Source: a bacterium
GTDB taxonomy: Bacteria; Krumholzibacteriota; Krumholzibacteriia; LZORAL124-64-63
NCBI GenBank assembly: GCA_016712675.1
Contig: JADJQR010000001.1
Location: 3,348,001 to 3,412,000, forward strand
Length of the DNA stretch: 64,000 bases
Direction: 5' to 3'
Made by a program: the position numbers and the translations under genes. This document shows, piece by piece, positions 60,777 to 64,000 of the stretch (the stretch's first letter is position 1; each line of letters begins with the position of its first letter). The notes under the pieces are model-generated. The model saw only the letters and a program-made list of their open reading frames with translations, did not search any database and had not been told where the DNA came from.

Positions 60777-63700
60777 CTATCTCAGCAAGCTCAGCTTCCT
60801 GGTGAAATCGGTCCCGCCAATGTTCACGCGTACAATGTACACGCCGCTGGCTGCCACATCACCGTTCCGACCCAAGCCATCCCATACCTCACGGTAGTGT
60901 CCCGCCACGCGCTGGCCCGACCACAGTTCCCGCACAAGACGGCCCCGAACGTCGTAGAGCCTGACCGAAACGCGTGCCGTCGCCGGCACCCGGTATTCCA
61001 CACCGATGCGCGGGTTCGCGGGATTGGGAACAACGACGACGGATTGCCCGAGCGTTTGCACGTCGATCGCGCGGCCGTCGTTGTCCGGGTCATCACCTTC
61101 ACCCAGTGGCACTCCGGACACCTCCAAGATCTCCAGCTGTACCGACGCCTCGTTGTTTTCCCAACTCAGCTCCGATGCGCCATCGTCCGGAATGACCATC
61201 AAGCGATAGGACCGTGGGCCAGGATGCAACGGCAGGTCCTCACAGGTGACGTCGCAGGTCGAATTGGCGGCGATGGAGACGCTCCGGCGCAGCAACTCCG
61301 ACCCGGACCCTTCGGCGACAATCAGGATCTCGGCCAGGCGAGCCGAAGTTCCGGCGTTGCGGACCGTTGCCTCGACACGCACCGGAGATCCGATGCGATT
61401 TCCCTCCGAGGTCGCCACCAGGGATCCCGCATCGATCAGCAAGTCGGTTGCGACCGCTTGGATCAACCCCAAGGTCGCGCGTCGTTCAAAGGGCGTCGGT
61501 GCATCGCCGCGACCGACGACGGAAAGCTCATAGTTGCCCGGTTCCGAGAGGGGCACGAAGGCCGCGCTGTAGACGCCGTCGCCGGCCGTATCGCCTTCGG
61601 TCAACCCATCATCCAGGAGGGGAAACGAAGCGATGGAAACGCCGTCGAGCGTCAGCTCGGCGGCCACTGTCGCACCGAGTACCGCCGAGTGCGCGCCGTG
61701 TTCGATCGCAGCGCGGACGACGCGCTCATTCCCCGTGCCATCGACATCGGGCTCGAGCATGGCGTTCATCGCGACGGCATTGACGCCGTCGACAAGGTAG
61801 ACGATGCCGTAGTCGACAGTCGCGTGATCGTCACGGGCGCACACCTGCCATGCTCCCGCTTCGGGAGCGGCGACCAGATAGGACATGAGACCGGATTCGG
61901 GGTCCGTTTCGCAGGTGATCAGCGGGTCGACATCAGCGACAGCCTCGTCGACAACCTGACCAGTGGGCGTCCTCAGAAAGGCCGACGTCGATCCCGATCT
62001 GAAGAGATAGGAGAATCGCAACGTGTCGGCTGCTGCACTGGAAATCGTGGCCACGGCTTCCACGCCTGGCGTCAGTGAAAGCACGCCTGCGTCCAGAGAG
62101 CGCCATGAAGCCACGTCGACGCTCGCGGCCGGATCGATGGCCGCCGTCGCCATCGCACGATCGTCGTCCGTCAGAAGCGCCTTGACGACATCCCACACGT
62201 TCGGGTCTTCGACAACACCGAGACTGGCGCTTCGCTTGTGATGGACGTTCGGGATGATGAGGTTCTCCACATTGGGCGCCGTGCTCGACAACTGGGCCGA
62301 GACGAGAGGAACTGCTCCGTCGTTCTCGAGGCAGTTCCACGGCGGTGCCGCAAGAAGAGTCGCCGTCAACAGGTACGGCCCAAGCCATGATTGACCAGGA
62401 TCACCGGCAATCGCGAAATACCGCGTGCTTCCGTTGAGTCTGACTTCTGGTGGCGGTGCGGGCCAACCGCATAGGCCGCTCCAGTCAGGCGCCCAGGGCG
62501 ATGCAGTTCCTCGATTGAGTTCGCGCATGAACGGACTGCTCGGCATCAGGTCGATCAGCGCCGGATGCGACGTCAACAATTCCACCAGGTCGCGACCAAT
62601 CGCGATTGGCGCTCCCGGTTGCGGATTCAGTGCCGCCTGCAGGAGCGCATAGACGCCGGCCAGTGAAAGGACGAGAGGGCTGCCATGGTGCGGCGTCGCC
62701 AACGTGACGAGCTTCCGCACGGAAACCGGCGCGATGGCGAACATCTCATTGTAGTAGCGACTCGTCAGGCCCCCTTGGCTGTGGGCGACGATATCCACTG
62801 TCCTGACGTCGAGATGCTCCAGGTAGGTACGAAGCTGCCGCGCTTGCTGTCGGATGCCGTCCAACCCGCACAGATCGTCGAGGCAATGGCCCAGTTGCAG
62901 ATCGTGTGCTACGGCGAAGCCGTTCGCCGACAGGTAGCCCGCCAGTCCGGGGTCGCCGCAATCCCAGATCGACGGCCCGCTGGCAATGCCGTGGACCAGA
63001 ACGACGACGCACGAATCCAGGGACAGAGTCGGTGCCTCGATCGAGACGTCGTCAGCCAAGACGGTGAAAGATGTCGTGCTGCCCGGCCGGTAGATGGCCT
63101 CACCGGTCAAGGGGCCCGTGAGCGCGAACTTGGTGGCCGAGACGTAGTAGTCTCCCGGTTCAACGACCGATAGCTGGACGAGGCCATCGTCGTTGGTGAC
63201 GTCGGAGGTGACCTGTTCGCCGGTGGCGGCCCTGATGAGCGATACATCGGCGCCGGCAATCGGCAGACCGGCATAGGCATCGTCGATCCGGACAGTCACC
63301 ACCCTTGTTGCAGCGACCTCGATCGACACTTCCTGCGAAGCGGATCCGTCCACGAAGACGGCCTCGCGCGTCGATTCATGCCCGTTGTGGCTGGCCCATA
63401 CCGTGTACCAACCGGTAGCCCACGGATGGAACCCCGGCCCACCTCTCTCATTCGTCGCGAAGGTGCGCTGTGTGCCGTCCTGGCTCATGACGTGGACCGT
63501 CGCGCCTTGGAGCGCCTGGCCGGTTTCCATGGCGCTCACGGTTACCTTCACATAGGGTGCGAGCAATTGCCGTATTTCCGCAGCGGTCAGCGCGCGGTCA
63601 TAGATGCGCACGTCATCGATCGTGGCGCGAACGTGTTCGTTGAGGGCAGGCGTGACCGAGTCGTTCTCGCGACAGCCGACGCGGAAGTTGTAGGTGGGTT

Positions 63701-64000
63701 CCACGATGCCGGTCACGGCGACGGAATTGAGCAAGTCACCATCGATGTAGATGTGGGCGACGGCACCGTCGTACGTCAGGCTGAGCATGTGCCAGGCGCC
63801 GTCATCGCTCCGCAGGTTGACTACCATGTCGCGGGCCATGACCTGTATGCTCAATCGCGCCGGGGCACTGACGCCGGAATCACTGCCGAAGATCCTGAAA
63901 AGGCCGGCGGTGGCCGGTTGGTAGACCGCGATGAAATTGCCCCCTCGCCATTGCGATGTCGCTCCCCACCCGGATCCAGGCGCGTCGCTCTTGACCCAGA
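60777..64000 (-). CDS. Secreted LamG-lipase multidomain protein with FlgD-type C-terminus (5' end outside window)
   Basis: The reading frame stays open from 60777 to the window edge (1074 codons), so the start lies beyond 64000. The first residues seen are the middle of a LamG/concanavalin-like domain (WHMLSLTYDGAVAHIYIDG, IDDVRIYDRALTAAEI). Two carboxypeptidase-regulatory-like domains follow, then an alpha/beta-hydrolase: CVVLVHGIASGPSIWD, and the nucleophile elbow AHSQGG (Ser codon 62778-62780), with THTP-type TLATPHHGSPL after it, as in PGAP1-like lipases. Next are a stalk domain (AELTLDGVSIASFPLLDDG), a CARDB-like domain and the FlgD-like tail NPANPRIGVEY, YDVRGRLVREL, VWDGLG and RKLSLLR. 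Probably a cell-surface lipase or esterase. Confidence 0.87.
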   Translation of the reverse strand, partial: WVKSDAPGSGWGATSQWRGGNFIAVYQPATAGLFRIFGSDSGVSAPARLSIQVMARDMVVNLRSDDGAWHMLSLTYDGAVAHIYIDGDLLNSVAVTGIVEPTYNFRVGCRENDSVTPALNEHVRATIDDVRIYDRALTAAEIRQLLAPYVKVTVSAMETGQALQGATVHVMSQDGTQRTFATNERGGPGFHPWATGWYTVWASHNGHESTREAVFVDGSASQEVSIEVAATRVVTVRIDDAYAGLPIAGADVSLIRAATGEQVTSDVTNDDGLVQLSVVEPGDYYVSATKFALTGPLTGEAIYRPGSTTSFTVLADDVSIEAPTLSLDSCVVVLVHGIASGPSIWDCGDPGLAGYLSANGFAVAHDLQLGHCLDDLCGLDGIRQQARQLRTYLEHLDVRTVDIVAHSQGGLTSRYYNEMFAIAPVSVRKLVTLATPHHGSPLVLSLAGVYALLQAALNPQPGAPIAIGRDLVELLTSHPALIDLMPSSPFMRELNRGTASPWAPDWSGLCGWPAPPPEVRLNGSTRYFAIAGDPGQSWLGPYLLTATLLAAPPWNCLENDGAVPLVSAQLSSTAPNVENLIIPNVHHKRSASLGVVEDPNVWDVVKALLTDDDRAMATAAIDPAASVDVASWRSLDAGVLSLTPGVEAVATISSAAADTLRFSYLFRSGSTSAFLRTPTGQVVDEAVADVDPLITCETDPESGLMSYLVAAPEAGAWQVCARDDHATVDYGIVYLVDGVNAVAMNAMLEPDVDGTGNERVVRAAIEHGAHSAVLGATVAAELTLDGVSIASFPLLDDGLTEGDTAGDGVYSAAFVPLSEPGNYELSVVGRGDAPTPFERRATLGLIQAVATDLLIDAGSLVATSEGNRIGSPVRVEATVRNAGTSARLAEILIVAEGSGSELLRRSVSIAANSTCDVTCEDLPLHPGPRSYRLMVIPDDGASELSWENNEASVQLEILEVSGVPLGEGDDPDNDGRAIDVQTLGQSVVVVPNPANPRIGVEYRVPATARVSVRLYDVRGRLVRELWSGQRVAGHYREVWDGLGRNGDVAASGVYIVRVNIGGTDFTRKLSLLR

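Noticed and set aside
1-64000. tRNA, rRNA, CRISPR arrays, insertion sequences, prophage
   Set aside because: I looked for clover-leaf T-loops, regular short repeats, transposase motifs and terminal repeats by eye and found none. A covariance-model or profile scan was not possible here.

Overview
The window is high-GC bacterial DNA, densely packed on both strands. Stop and start codons often overlap (ATGA, GTGA, TGATG, TAGTG). Eight predicted secreted proteins end in the same FlgD-like Ig module: an NPFNP-type motif, a YD..GR.VR core, WDG, SG.Y and a short basic tail. Together with lipoproteins, outer-membrane beta-barrels ending in Phe and a multihaem cytochrome, this points to a diderm of the FCB lineage. 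A high-GC candidate phylum of the Eisenbacteria/Krumholzibacteriota type is the best guess; that placement is inference. No tRNA, rRNA, CRISPR array, insertion sequence or phage gene was seen.

Region 1 (1-11076, all minus) looks like one long transcription unit read from about 11070 down to beyond base 1: beta-helix protein, C25-like peptidase homologue, pgsB, pgsC, pgsW with an extra C-terminal domain, an outer-membrane beta-barrel and an LVIVD lipoprotein. The core is the poly-gamma-glutamate machinery (PgsB ligase, PgsC and PgsW membrane proteins). No PgsA/CapA gene is seen, and envelope and surface proteins surround the core. This is the best candidate for an undescribed system. A second C25-like giant (11358-16478) is transcribed divergently from the same AT-rich control region.

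Region 2 (16560-31631) is mostly housekeeping: a lipoprotein, thioesterase, SpoU-type rRNA/tRNA methyltransferase and dGTPase operon; a lysyl-endopeptidase-like secreted protease; aconitase; a metallophosphoesterase; an orphan fold-type II PLP enzyme; a haem-oxygenase-like diiron candidate with a DUF1579 protein; and an SPFH/NfeD pair.

Region 3 (31722-36604, minus) is a tight four-gene cassette: asparagine synthase, acyl carrier protein, NAD-synthase-like amidotransferase and acyl-AMP ligase. It has the parts of a small amide-forming pathway with an unknown product. An SGNH-like lipoprotein lies divergently next to it.

Region 4 (37841-56333) holds a 19-haem c-type cytochrome fused to a b-type membrane domain, a pseudouridine synthase/cyclase/DUF503 operon, an HExxH secreted metalloprotease, an MltF-like transglycosylase with a beta-barrel and a TauE/SafE transporter, a PilT ATPase with a MshEN/pseudo-receiver/DUF4388 protein, a DUF1684 lipoprotein with a beta-barrel, a GT-C-like membrane protein and an MscS channel.

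Region 5 (56334-64000) holds a decayed AAA_14/DUF4143 ATPase and three more FlgD-tailed secreted proteins: a small anchor-type protein, a C39-like papain-fold candidate, and a LamG-lipase protein cut by the window end. Several transcription units share an extended -10 promoter of the form TGnTATcAT, usually with a weak -35.
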